A program made the translations under genes and the position numbers. A stretch of DNA of 64,000 nt, from positions 1,860,001 to 1,924,000 of the forward strand of contig NZ_CP010892.1 in the NCBI RefSeq assembly GCF_000931465.1, read 5' to 3'. Each line of letters starts with the position of its first letter. Position 1 is the stretch's first letter. The notes beneath the pieces were generated by a model that worked only from the letters and a program-made list of their open reading frames with translations, searched no databases and was not told the origin of the DNA. The DNA comes from Pseudomonas sp. MRSN 12121. GTDB lineage: Bacteria; Pseudomonadota; Gammaproteobacteria; Pseudomonadales; Pseudomonadaceae. Of this stretch, positions 6,696 to 14,911 are shown one piece after another.

Positions 6696-8729
6696 TCATT
6701 GCCCCTGCAACGAGGCTGCCGCGCGGGGCTCGTGGCGCGTCAGGCGGCACCATTTGTGCCAGGTGAATTGCAGTTGCAGCAGGGCCGCCCTGGCCATCTC
6801 CAGATCCTGCTCCGGCACATGCGGCGCCTGCTCCAGGGCCTTGAGCAGGGCGACCGTCGGCGCATCCAGTTGATGGTGGCGCTGGGGCGTCGGGCCGCCG
6901 GACTTGAGCAGCAGCGCGATGCTGTGCAGATAGCGTCCCAGTTCCATCCCCAGCACTGTATCCGCGGCGCCCAGGCTGGCGCGCAATTGCAGCAGTTCGT
7001 CGCCCAGGTCCAGCCCGAGCAGGCCGTTGTCCCAGTGCTGGCGGCGCTCCTGCGGCAGGCTTTGGCAATAGCGGGCCAGGCGGATCAGGCGGTCGGCCAT
7101 GCGCCCGCCGAACCAGCTTTCGGCCTGTTCCAGCGGGCGTGAGGTCAGTTGCGCCAGGTCGAACAGCGAGGCGCGGAACATCCGCCGGTAATGGTGCTCG
7201 CCGGGGTTGAGGCTGACCAGGCGGAACACCAGCACCGCGATGCCGACGCCGACCAGGGTGGCGATGGCCTTGTTGAGGAAGTTGGCCAGGTCGTAGGTCA
7301 TCAGGTTGCTGGGGCCGACGTTGTTCACGAAGAAGATGCAGAACGCCGATGCCAGCGGCGCCAGCTTCGGCCGGCTCATGCACAGCGAGGCGAAAAACAG
7401 CGGGATGCCCAGGCCGACGCACAGCAGCGGGAAGCCATCCCAGCCCGGCAGCAGGAACAGGCCGACGATGCCGGCGATCGGCACCGACAAGGCAATACCC
7501 TTGAGAAAATTGAGGCTGGAGGCGGAGGGGTTTTCCCGGCCGGCGAACAGGCTCAACACCACGCCACAGATCGACAATGCGCCCAGGCCCGAGGGCCAGG
7601 CCGAGAGAATCCAGAAGGCGGCCACGGCGAGAAACGCCAGGGCGCTGCGCAAGCCACCGAGAATGCCCTGCTCGATATCCCGGTGCCAGGACAGGGCGCC
7701 AGGCGCGCCCCGGGGCACCCGGGCCTGTTCCACGGCCTGCAACGCCCGCACGCTGCGTTCGAGCAGGACCGGCACCTGGGCCAGCTGCATCAGGCAGGCA
7801 TGCGCGTCCTGCGGCAGGTCGTGATCCAGCAGGGCTTCTTCGAGGCGGGCGGCAAGCTGGGCGACCCGCTCCTGGCTACTGTGCTCCAGGGCGTCGGCCA
7901 GTTGCTCGATCAGCGGCATCACCCTGGCATTCGCCGCGCTGGCGAGCATCAGTCGCTGGCGAGCCACGCCGCGGGCGGCGCGCAGCAGGCGCAGCAAATC
8001 CCGGCTGAGCACGCGCAAGGCCTGGGAACGGCGGCGCCCCTGGGGGCCTTCGAACCACGCATGATCGCGCTGGGCATCGACCGCCACCAGCTTGCCCAGG
8101 GCTTCCAGCAAGCCTTTGCGCTGGTCCTGGCCGAGCAGTTCGGAAGCGGCGGCGCGCATGCCGGCCTGCCAGGCGAGCTTGCCCTGGGCGGCCAGGGCCT
8201 GTTCCACCCGACGTGGCCAGAGCACGGTGCTGGCGATGGCTGCGCAGATGATGCCCAGGCTGATTTCCGAGCAGCGCGCCACGGCCTGGTCGAAGACCTG
8301 CAGCGGATGGGCGGTGGAGGGCAGGGCGATGATGGCGGCGGTATAGCCGGCCAGCACGAAGCCGTAGGAGGCATGATTGCGCAGCAACGAGGCCCCGGTA
8401 GTGCAGAAGGCCAGCCACAGCGCCATCGCCAGCAGGAACAATAGCGGCGCCTGGCCGAACAAGGCGATCAACCCGATCGAGGCCACGGCCCCGGTAAAGG
8501 TGCCGAGCAGGCGGTAGGCGCCCTTGGCCAGGACCATGCCGCTGCTGGGCTGGCTGACGATGAAAACGGTGGTCAGTGCCCATTGCGGCTGTTCGAGGTC
8601 GAAGCGAAACGCCAGGTACAAGGCGATGCCGCCAGCGATCATGTTGCGCAGGGCGAACAGCAGGTCGTTGCGGCTGGGAGCCAGCACGGCCAACCAGAAA
8701 TCGGGGATGCGCAGGGTGGGGATTTTCAT
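6696..8729 (-). CDS. FUSC family inner-membrane efflux protein
   Basis: A 677-residue fusaric-acid-resistance-like protein of the aromatic acid exporter class, with the two-block layout of the family. A first group of membrane helices (about residues 22-150) is followed by a long soluble region with coiled-coil character. A second group (about 345-480) is followed by a soluble C-terminus. The ATG at 8729 is preferred to the TTG at 8735. No HlyD-type or DUF1656 partner gene is adjacent, so this is the stand-alone YccS-like type. A 13-bp palindrome sits 23-35 bp upstream of the start. Confidence 0.85.
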   Translation of the reverse strand: MKIPTLRIPDFWLAVLAPSRNDLLFALRNMIAGGIALYLAFRFDLEQPQWALTTVFIVSQPSSGMVLAKGAYRLLGTFTGAVASIGLIALFGQAPLLFLLAMALWLAFCTTGASLLRNHASYGFVLAGYTAAIIALPSTAHPLQVFDQAVARCSEISLGIICAAIASTVLWPRRVEQALAAQGKLAWQAGMRAAASELLGQDQRKGLLEALGKLVAVDAQRDHAWFEGPQGRRRSQALRVLSRDLLRLLRAARGVARQRLMLASAANARVMPLIEQLADALEHSSQERVAQLAARLEEALLDHDLPQDAHACLMQLAQVPVLLERSVRALQAVEQARVPRGAPGALSWHRDIEQGILGGLRSALAFLAVAAFWILSAWPSGLGALSICGVVLSLFAGRENPSASSLNFLKGIALSVPIAGIVGLFLLPGWDGFPLLCVGLGIPLFFASLCMSRPKLAPLASAFCIFFVNNVGPSNLMTYDLANFLNKAIATLVGVGIAVLVFRLVSLNPGEHHYRRMFRASLFDLAQLTSRPLEQAESWFGGRMADRLIRLARYCQSLPQERRQHWDNGLLGLDLGDELLQLRASLGAADTVLGMELGRYLHSIALLLKSGGPTPQRHHQLDAPTVALLKALEQAPHVPEQDLEMARAALLQLQFTWHKWCRLTRHEPRAAASLQGQ

Positions 8730-8751
8730 TCGCAAGGCACATAGATAGCTA

Positions 8752-8764
8752 GCTAATGATTAGC
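8752..8764 (-). promoter_or_regulatory. Palindrome in the leader/promoter of the FUSC gene
   Basis: GCTAATGATTAGC is a perfect 6+1+6 palindrome 23-35 bp before the FUSC start. Its size and position suit a dimeric repressor such as a MarR or LysR type. No regulator gene is adjacent. Confidence 0.45.
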
Positions 8765-8855
8765 ATCGTATCTAGTTGCCCGGAAAATTCCAATTAGGAT
8801 TTTTCTGCTTTCGGCCGGTGCGAAGCAGGGGGGGTGGCAGCGTGGGGAAGGCAAG

Positions 8856-8879
8856 GGGCCCGCCCGAGCGGGCGGGCCC
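8856..8879 (-). terminator. Hairpin terminator after mlaA
   Basis: A perfect 10-bp stem GGGCCCGCCC / GGGCGGGCCC with a 4-nt loop, 9 bp after the mlaA stop. The T-run on the - strand is poor, so termination strength is uncertain. Confidence 0.55.
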
Positions 8880-8887
8880 TGGAGGGG

Positions 8888-9676
8888 TCACTCGGCGATT
8901 TGCAGCTTGCGGGCTTCGGTGTAGACGTAGCGGACTTTCTCGTACTCGAACGGCGAGTTCATCTCGCCGTAGCGGAAGTTGGTCTGGTAGCGCTTGTCGA
9001 CACTGCGCAGGACCCAGACTTCCGGATGGTTCGAGCTGACCTCGGAAACGTTGAGGAAGTTGATCGCCGACTCGGCGGTGTAGTCCACCGCGAGCCCGGC
9101 GGTGTCGCGCAGGTTCGACGGCCCGAGGATCGGCAGGACGAAGTAGGCACCGCCCGGCACGCCGTAGAAGCCCAGGGTCTGGCCGAAGTCTTCGCTCTGG
9201 CGTGGCAGGCCCATGCTGGTGGCCGGGTCCCAGAGACCGCCGATGCCCAGGGTGGTGTTGATCAGCAGGCGGCCGGTGGTGTTCAACGAGCGCTGGCCCT
9301 TGAACTGCAACAGGCTGTTGACCAGGTTGGACACGTCGCCCAGGTTGTTGAAGAAGTTGCTCACGCCGGTGCGCAGGAAGCTCGGGGTGATGTAGCGGTA
9401 ACCGTCGACCACCGGCAGGAATACCCACTGATCGAAGCGGTAGTTGAAGTGGTACACCCGCCGGTTCCACGATTCCAGTGGGTCGTAGACGTTCAGCGCA
9501 TTCAGGGTCGAACGCTCGAACTCGCGTTGGTCCAGGCCCGGGTTGAACTTGAGTTGCTTGAGCGGCTCGGTGAAGCCGTCCGGGCCTGCGGCCACGGGGC
9601 TGGCGGTCTTGCCGTCGTCGGCTTGGGCCTGGCTGGCGCAGAGCAGGGCAGCGATAAGCAGGAGATGTTTAGCCAC
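8888..9676 (-). CDS. mlaA: MlaA (VacJ) outer-membrane phospholipid transport protein
   Basis: A 262-residue MlaA/VacJ protein, the outer-membrane part of the Mla system that removes misplaced phospholipids from the outer leaflet. It contains the family landmarks DPLESWNRRVYHFNYRFD, NFFNNLGD and LGIGGLWDPA. The GTG start at 9676 with GGAG 7 bp upstream begins a signal peptide (VAKHLLLIAALLCASQAQA). I see no good lipobox around the only early Cys, so the usual lipid anchor may be missing. The start overlaps the upstream hydrolase by 8 bp (GTGGCTAA), which implies translational coupling. The other mla genes are not in the window. Confidence 0.9.
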   Translation of the reverse strand: MAKHLLLIAALLCASQAQADDGKTASPVAAGPDGFTEPLKQLKFNPGLDQREFERSTLNALNVYDPLESWNRRVYHFNYRFDQWVFLPVVDGYRYITPSFLRTGVSNFFNNLGDVSNLVNSLLQFKGQRSLNTTGRLLINTTLGIGGLWDPATSMGLPRQSEDFGQTLGFYGVPGGAYFVLPILGPSNLRDTAGLAVDYTAESAINFLNVSEVSSNHPEVWVLRSVDKRYQTNFRYGEMNSPFEYEKVRYVYTEARKLQIAE

Positions 9677-10967
9677 GGAAGAACTCCAGCATGGCGTCGC
9701 TGTTGACGCGGTAGTTGAGGTTGCCGCAATGGCCGCCATGGGGATAGACCGTCAGCCGGTCACCGAAGGTCTTGCGCAGGAAACCCAGGTCGCCCGGGCC
9801 GAGGATCACGTCGTCGGCGTTGTGCATCACGGCGATTTTCGGGCTGGCTTGCAGGTAGTCCTTGAGCGCGTACAGGCTGACCTGGTCGATCAGTTGCAGC
9901 ACGCTGCCGCCATCGGTGCGGGCGCGCCACATCGGTATCACCTGTTCGGTGAGGTAGCAGTCGAAGTCGCATTGCAGGGCACGCTTGAGGAATGGCGTGA
10001 GGCTGGTGCCTTCGCTGATCGGGTACTTGGGCGGGGTGATCAGGCCACGGCGGTTGATCAGGTCCGAGGTGAAGGCGATGTCGGCGGCGGAGAAGCGGAA
10101 CGAGGTGCCGATCAGCATGGCCATCTGCTCGTTGCTCAGGTGTTCCTTGGACTGCTGGAAGTCGTAGAGCAGGGCGTCGTTGAGGTCGATGTAGCCTTTC
10201 TGCTGGAAGTAGCGGGTCAGCTTGTTCAGCACCAGTTCATAGAAGGTGGTGCTGTTATTGATGCCCTTGACCTCGGTCTGCACCAGCTTGTCGAGGTTGC
10301 TGATGGAAGTATAGAGGTTGACCGGCGGGTTGAGCAACAGGACTTTCTTGAAGTTGAAGCTGCGCCGGGTCTCGTCCAGCTTGCTGACGAAGGCCGCGTC
10401 CAGGGCGCCGAGGCTGTAGCCGGTGAGGTAGAAGTCGGTGACCGGCAGTTTCGGGTTCTGCGCGCGTACCGCCTGCATCACGCGGTACATGTCTTCGGCG
10501 TCTTCCTTGGTCACGCCGGGGGTGGCGAACCGCGAGGCGGCGCTGATGAAGTCGAAGCTGGTCGGCGAGGACAGCTGCACCACATGGTAGCCGGCCTGGT
10601 AATACAGCTTCTTCAGGTATTCGTTGAGGCTGCTGTCGTACCGCGCGCCAGTGCCGGCGATCAGGAAGATCAGGGGCGCGGCATGGTCTTGTTCGGCGAT
10701 GCGGTAGGTGAGTTTCTTCACCGCCCAGAAATTGTCCGGCAGGGTGAATTCGCGTTCGGGGCGCAGGGTCAGGCTGCGGTCCGACTGCTTGATGTCGTCG
10801 TCGCTCGGCAGTTTCGGGCGCAGATCCGGCGGAGTGGTGGCAATGGTCGCTTCGAACGGATTGGTCAGGGGATAGCCATAGCGGGTGGCGTCGATGTCGA
10901 CCGCCAGTGCGGACGCACTCGAGATAAGGCCGCCTAACAAGGCAGCGAAGCGCAAGGAACGGAGCAT
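9669..10967 (-). CDS. Secreted alpha/beta-fold serine hydrolase, coupled to mlaA
   Basis: A 432-residue protein with a signal peptide (MLRSLRFAALLGGLISSASA). The nucleophile motif GYSLGALD is near residue 175, and a late His in PHGGHCGN is near residue 415. Pseudomonas homologues are often labelled serine/threonine protein kinase, but I see no kinase motifs; it is an alpha/beta hydrolase. AAGGGA is 7 bp from the ATG. The last codons overlap the mlaA start, so both come from one mRNA. A periplasmic lipase or esterase acting on envelope lipids is an inference from that coupling. Confidence 0.75.
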   Translation of the reverse strand: MLRSLRFAALLGGLISSASALAVDIDATRYGYPLTNPFEATIATTPPDLRPKLPSDDDIKQSDRSLTLRPEREFTLPDNFWAVKKLTYRIAEQDHAAPLIFLIAGTGARYDSSLNEYLKKLYYQAGYHVVQLSSPTSFDFISAASRFATPGVTKEDAEDMYRVMQAVRAQNPKLPVTDFYLTGYSLGALDAAFVSKLDETRRSFNFKKVLLLNPPVNLYTSISNLDKLVQTEVKGINNSTTFYELVLNKLTRYFQQKGYIDLNDALLYDFQQSKEHLSNEQMAMLIGTSFRFSAADIAFTSDLINRRGLITPPKYPISEGTSLTPFLKRALQCDFDCYLTEQVIPMWRARTDGGSVLQLIDQVSLYALKDYLQASPKIAVMHNADDVILGPGDLGFLRKTFGDRLTVYPHGGHCGNLNYRVNSDAMLEFFRG

Positions 10968-11207
10968 GACTAAATCCCTTAGAGGAAGGTGCCGAGTGAA
11001 GTTCGCTGGCTATGACCACCGGGGTGCAGCCGAAGTGCCATGATGCGCATGAAAAACGCTCGGGGCGAGATAACGGCGGATCGGTGGCAACAGTCGCCAA
11101 ACGATACACTTTGCCACTGCTGGCTGAACAGATATCTGTGTAACAGGCTTGCTTACCGGCCTTGGACGATTATGCTGGGCGCCGTTTCTGGTTTATCGGA
11201 GTGCTTC

Positions 11208-11579
11208 ATGTCCCGTCGTCTTCCCGTGATTCTGCTGCTCGTTGTCCTGCCGCTGTGGCTGGCCGCCAGTTATGGCGTGCGCTACGGCTTCATGGAGGAT
11301 GCGCGCTGGGTCGGCATCTGTGTCGACGAGGCCAGTCGTTGGGAATGCCAGGCGCGTTCCAGCCTGGGGCTGCTGATCCACTTCAAGGTCATGGGCTGGG
11401 CGGCGCTGGTCGCGGCGTTGATCGCCTTCGTGGTGCCGGGGCGCGCGGGGTGGGGGCTGGCGGTGCTGGCGCTGTTGTTCGGCTTTCCGGCGCTGGCGCT
11501 CTACAACACCAGCCTGGCGGTATTTGCCATCGTCATCGGCGCCCTGCGGCTGGTACGGGCGCCTCGCCCTGTTCCGTAG
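11208..11579 (+). CDS. Small conserved membrane protein
   Basis: A 123-residue protein with three or four hydrophobic helices (about 5-22, 55-75, 80-98, 100-115). A short polar segment between the first two holds two Cys (ICVDEASRWECQA), probably periplasmic and possibly disulfide-linked. GGAG is 6 bp before the ATG. The stop codon lies inside a REP repeat. Family not recognised; codon use looks native. Confidence 0.7.
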   Translation: MSRRLPVILLLVVLPLWLAASYGVRYGFMEDARWVGICVDEASRWECQARSSLGLLIHFKVMGWAALVAALIAFVVPGRAGWGLAVLALLFGFPALALYNTSLAVFAIVIGALRLVRAPRPVP

Positions 11580-11652
11580 GAGCGAGGCTTGCCCGCGATA
11601 GCTGCGCCGCGGACCGCGTCGTCTTTCATCGCGAGCAAGCTTCGCTCCTACG
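11576..11652. repeat. REP pair (GTAGGAGCGAG family)
   Basis: Two inverted copies of a REP element: GTAGGAGCGAGGCTTGCCCG at 11576-11595 and its counterpart CGAGCAAGCTTCGCTCCTAC ending at 11651. It lies between convergent genes and may act as their shared terminator. Confidence 0.8.
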
Positions 11653-11661
11653 GTATCTCGG

Positions 11662-13215
11662 TCAGGCCTTGCGCGCCCGCAGGCTACGCCAGAGGGCGGC
11701 GACCATCAGCAGGCTGACCAGGGCCCAGCCCCAGGCCTGCTGGTTTTCCAGGCCTTCGCGGTAAAGCTGCGGGGCGATGCCGGCGCCGACGATAAAGGTC
11801 AGCAGGGCAATTTCCCGCCGTGGCACCCGCACCGGGCGGCACAGGTAGACCAGGGCCGGCAGGACCAGTGCCGCGCTGGGGAAGCTGCGATAGCGCGGGT
11901 CGAACACCAGTTCCAGCATCATCACCGCGGCGGCGAAACCGGCGGCGGTGAGCAGCCATCCGGCGCGTTTTTCCAGGGCATCGAACAGGCGTTCGCGCCA
12001 GCCGCTCCTGGCACCCAGGCCCAGCGCAGCGTGCGCCAGCACCAACAGGTTCAAGGCCAGCAGCAGGCCGGCCCAGAGCCATTCCCCGGCAAAGCGGCTG
12101 GTGACCCGCGCCAGTTCGCCCCAGGCGCCGATGGAGCAGGCGGCCAAGGCGCCAAGCAACGGCAGGAGCAAGGCGGCGCGAGCCTCGCGGGTCCGTCCGC
12201 CAAGGATCAGGGTGGCGAGGAAAATCACCCCGCCGACGCCCAGCCACAGGGGCCAGTAAGGCAGGTTCGACACCGGCCCGGCGAGGACGCCCTTGTCCTG
12301 GCGATCGGCGTCGAACAGCCCCCAGTAACCGCCGACCGCGCCTTCGCTCGCCCGCTTCCAGGGCTGGTCGAAGGCTTCGATCAGGTTGTAATGCCAGCCG
12401 TTCTGTTCGGCCATGACCACAAAACCGCGGATGAACTTGGCCTCGTTGACCCGGCTCGGCAGGGCGGTTTCGCGCTGGCGGCCCTCGCTGGGCCAGCCGG
12501 TTTCGCCGATCAGCACATCCTTGGGCGCGAATTTGTTGCCGAACACCTGGCGGACCTGGGCCACATGGTTCAGTGCAGCATCGATGTTGGACGGATCGTC
12601 TTCCCAGTAGGGCAGCAGGTGAATGGTCAGAAAGTCCACGGCTGGCGCGATTTCCGGATGCTTGAGCCAGAACTCCCAGACGTCCGCGTAGGTGACCGGC
12701 TGCTTGACGTTCGCCTTGACCTTGTTGATCAGCCTGGCCAGTTGCGGGCCGGTGACTTCCTTGCGCAGCAGGGCCTCGTTGCCGACGATCACCGAACTGA
12801 CCACATCCGGGTTGGCGTTGGCCGAGGCGATCAGCAGGTCGACTTCTTTCTCGGTGTCCACCGGATTGCTGTTGACCCAGGCGCCGATCATCAGCTTCAG
12901 GCCGTGCTTGCGCGCCAGGTCCGGCAGGGCTTCCAGGCCGGTCATCGAGTAGGTGCGGATGCATGTAAAGCGTGTCGCCAGCAGCGCCAGGTCGGCGTCC
13001 ATGCGCTCCGGGCGCAGTTTGAACGGCTGGTCGAAGGGCGACTGGTCCTTGTCGAACGGGGTGTAGGACGCGCATTGCAGCTTGTGGCTGGCGCTGGCGA
13101 CATCCGGCAGCACCACAGGCTGGCCAAGGCCATACCAGAAACCACAGAGCGCAAAGAGCCCCAGCAGGCAGGCGAAGAGGTAGGGCAGGAACGGGAAGCG
13201 GGCAATCGAGGGCAT
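11662..13215 (-). CDS. GH17-like membrane beta-1,3-glucosyltransferase
   Basis: A 517-residue protein with an N-terminal membrane anchor, a glycoside hydrolase family 17 domain (about 45-310) and a C-terminal membrane domain of about six helices. The two catalytic Glu of GH17 are visible in VGNEALL and in IGETGWPSEG. Proteins of this design in pseudomonads resemble the NdvC-type transglucosylase and probably build or branch periplasmic beta-glucans. The ATG at 13215 starts the membrane anchor; the reading frame extends upstream to 13281 without good support. Confidence 0.8.
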   Translation of the reverse strand: MPSIARFPFLPYLFACLLGLFALCGFWYGLGQPVVLPDVASASHKLQCASYTPFDKDQSPFDQPFKLRPERMDADLALLATRFTCIRTYSMTGLEALPDLARKHGLKLMIGAWVNSNPVDTEKEVDLLIASANANPDVVSSVIVGNEALLRKEVTGPQLARLINKVKANVKQPVTYADVWEFWLKHPEIAPAVDFLTIHLLPYWEDDPSNIDAALNHVAQVRQVFGNKFAPKDVLIGETGWPSEGRQRETALPSRVNEAKFIRGFVVMAEQNGWHYNLIEAFDQPWKRASEGAVGGYWGLFDADRQDKGVLAGPVSNLPYWPLWLGVGGVIFLATLILGGRTREARAALLLPLLGALAACSIGAWGELARVTSRFAGEWLWAGLLLALNLLVLAHAALGLGARSGWRERLFDALEKRAGWLLTAAGFAAAVMMLELVFDPRYRSFPSAALVLPALVYLCRPVRVPRREIALLTFIVGAGIAPQLYREGLENQQAWGWALVSLLMVAALWRSLRARKA

Positions 13216-13554
13216 GGTCGGGCCGTCAGGGAATGAAGCCCGGCATCTTACCCGGATTTGCCGCGACCCAGGGGGCTGCACGATTTGCCATGCAAGGTTC
13301 GGGCGGGTTTGGGCGACTGTTTTTGCCGGGTCCTGATTACTGGCTAACTGATGTCGTTGCTGAATGTCTTGAGGTCGCAGTCAGAGCAGGTCGCCTTTGG
13401 CGTCGGGTTGATGATCGAAGCGTCAGGGCTCTCATGGAGCAATCGCGCTGATGTACGAGCAAGTTGGTGGGGCGTGATGAGGGCGCTGTGCACCATAACA
13501 ACAGGTTGACGCGGCTCGGCACTCGTCGGGCGCAGTACTTTCGGGGAAGTAACG
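13216..13554. other. Intergenic region between divergent genes
   Basis: 339 bp between the GH17 gene and the betaine-type binding protein gene, so it must carry both promoters. I see a direct repeat of AGGTCGC at 13372-13378 and 13388-13394 (16-bp spacing), which could be an activator site for the binding protein gene. I find no convincing short ORF. Confidence 0.5.
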
Positions 13555-14406
13555 ATGAAGATGCGACGACTCTTAGGCGCAGGTGCCGCTCTGGTACTTG
13601 CGATCAGTTCCACCCTGGCCAGCGCCGACAGCAAGACCCTGAGCATCGGCTATGTCGACGGTTGGTCGGACAGCGTGGCGACCACCTACGTGGCCTCCGA
13701 AGTGATCAAGCAGAAACTCGGTTATGACGTGAAACTGCAGGCGGTAGCGACCGGCATCATGTGGCAGGGCGTGGCCACCGGCAAGCTGGACGCGATGCTT
13801 TCGGCCTGGCTGCCTGTGACCCACGGCGAATATTGGGCCAAGAACAAGGACAAGGTGGTCGACTACGGTCCCAACTTCAAGGACGCGAAAATCGGCCTGA
13901 TCGTGCCGGAGTACGTCAAGGCCAAGAGCATTGCCGACCTGAAGGACGACACCAGCTTCAAGAACAAGATCGTCGGCATCGACGCCGGTTCGGGCGTGAT
14001 GCTCAAGACCGACCAGGCGATCAAGGACTACGGCCTGGACTACAAACTGCAAGCCAGTTCGGGCGCGGCGATGATTGCCGAGCTGACGCGTGCCGAAGAG
14101 AAGAACGAGTCCATCGCAGTGACCGGCTGGGTGCCGCACTGGATGTTCGCCAAGTGGAAGCTGCGCTTCCTGGAAGACCCGAAAGGCGTGTATGGCGCCG
14201 CTGAAACGGTCAACAGCATCGGCAGCAAGGGGCTGGAGAAGAAGGCGCCTGAAGTCGCGGCCTTCCTGAAGAAATTCCAGTGGGCCTCCAAGGATGAAAT
14301 CGGCGAGGTGATGCTGGCGATTCAAGAGGGCGCCAAGCCGGACGCGGCGGCCAAGGATTGGGTGGCCAAACACCCTGAGCGTGTCGCCGAGTGGACCGCA
14401 AAATAA
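13555..14406 (+). CDS. Glycine betaine/choline-type ABC substrate-binding protein (orphan)
   Basis: A 283-residue periplasmic protein with a signal peptide (about residues 1-24, ending ASADS) and an OpuAC-type type II binding fold. WQGVATGKLDAMLSAWLP and GWVPHWMF carry the aromatic residues expected of a quaternary-amine cage. No permease or ATPase gene is next to it. It resembles the orphan binding proteins CaiX/BetX of P. aeruginosa that share the CbcWV core transporter; which one is not decidable here. GGGGAA precedes the ATG and a terminator follows. Confidence 0.85.
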   Translation: MKMRRLLGAGAALVLAISSTLASADSKTLSIGYVDGWSDSVATTYVASEVIKQKLGYDVKLQAVATGIMWQGVATGKLDAMLSAWLPVTHGEYWAKNKDKVVDYGPNFKDAKIGLIVPEYVKAKSIADLKDDTSFKNKIVGIDAGSGVMLKTDQAIKDYGLDYKLQASSGAAMIAELTRAEEKNESIAVTGWVPHWMFAKWKLRFLEDPKGVYGAAETVNSIGSKGLEKKAPEVAAFLKKFQWASKDEIGEVMLAIQEGAKPDAAAKDWVAKHPERVAEWTAK

Positions 14407-14436
14407 TCCTCGAAGTGTCTAGATAGCAGGTCCTGA

Positions 14437-14470
14437 GACCGCCGTGGGTTCGCCCCCGGCGGTCTTTTGT
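14437..14470 (+). terminator. Terminator of the betaine-binding protein gene
   Basis: Stem GACCGCC / GGCGGTC (14437-14443 with 14458-14464) followed by TTTTGTTT. Confidence 0.8.
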
Positions 14471-14526
14471 TTGGCAGGGCGCAAAGGGGCGCGCCAGGGG
14501 GGGATGTCGTTCTAATACTAAGGTCG

Positions 14527-14544
14527 TCTGGAACCTGTTCCAGA
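14527..14544 (+). promoter_or_regulatory. Dyad upstream of yjcH-actP
   Basis: TCTGGAAC-CT-GTTCCAGA is a perfect 8+2+8 dyad, 56-73 bp before the yjcH start. In pseudomonads this operon is controlled by the CrbS/CrbR (MxtR/ErdR) two-component system. Assigning this dyad to that regulator is inference. Confidence 0.45.
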
Positions 14545-14592
14545 GCTGCATAGAGTGGCCTAGGTTCCACCTAAAATCTGTGCTGCGAGGAT

Positions 14593-14600
14593 AAAAACAA
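14593..14600 (+). promoter_or_regulatory. Crc/Hfq catabolite-repression motif over the yjcH start
   Basis: AAAAACAA matches the AANAANAA target of the Crc-Hfq translational repressor and ends on the A of the yjcH ATG, where it would block initiation. Catabolite control of acetate uptake is expected biologically. Confidence 0.45.
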
Positions 14601-14911
14601 TGAACGACAGCATTTACCTCTCGATTCAAAACAGCTCGCGTTTCAAGGAGCTGGTCAGCAAGCGGGAACGATTCGCCTGGATACTTTCGGCAATCATGCT
14701 CGGGCTTTACGCGGGCTTCATCCTGCTGATCGCCTATGGCCCTCATGTACTGGGCGCGAAGCTCAGCCCTGAATCATCGATCACCTGGGGCATTCCCATC
14801 GGCGTCGGGTTGATTGTCGCGGCCTTTGTCCTGACCGGAATCTATGTACGACGCGCCAACGGCGAGTTCGACGACCTGAACAATGCGATTCTCAAGGAGG
14901 CTCAGCAATGA
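14600..14911 (+). CDS. yjcH: DUF485 inner-membrane protein YjcH
   Basis: A 103-residue DUF485 protein with two membrane helices (about 28-50 and 60-84) and polar ends. It is the standard small partner encoded just before ActP. Its last codons overlap the actP start by 4 bp (ATGA). The start codon is overlapped by a Crc-type AANAANAA motif and preceded by CGAGGAT as ribosome site. Confidence 0.92.
   Translation: MNDSIYLSIQNSSRFKELVSKRERFAWILSAIMLGLYAGFILLIAYGPHVLGAKLSPESSITWGIPIGVGLIVAAFVLTGIYVRRANGEFDDLNNAILKEAQQ

Noticed and set aside
9677..9739. N-terminal extension of MlaA
   Set aside because: The extra residues are not signal-peptide-like, while the GTG at 9676 has a ribosome site and starts a clear signal peptide.
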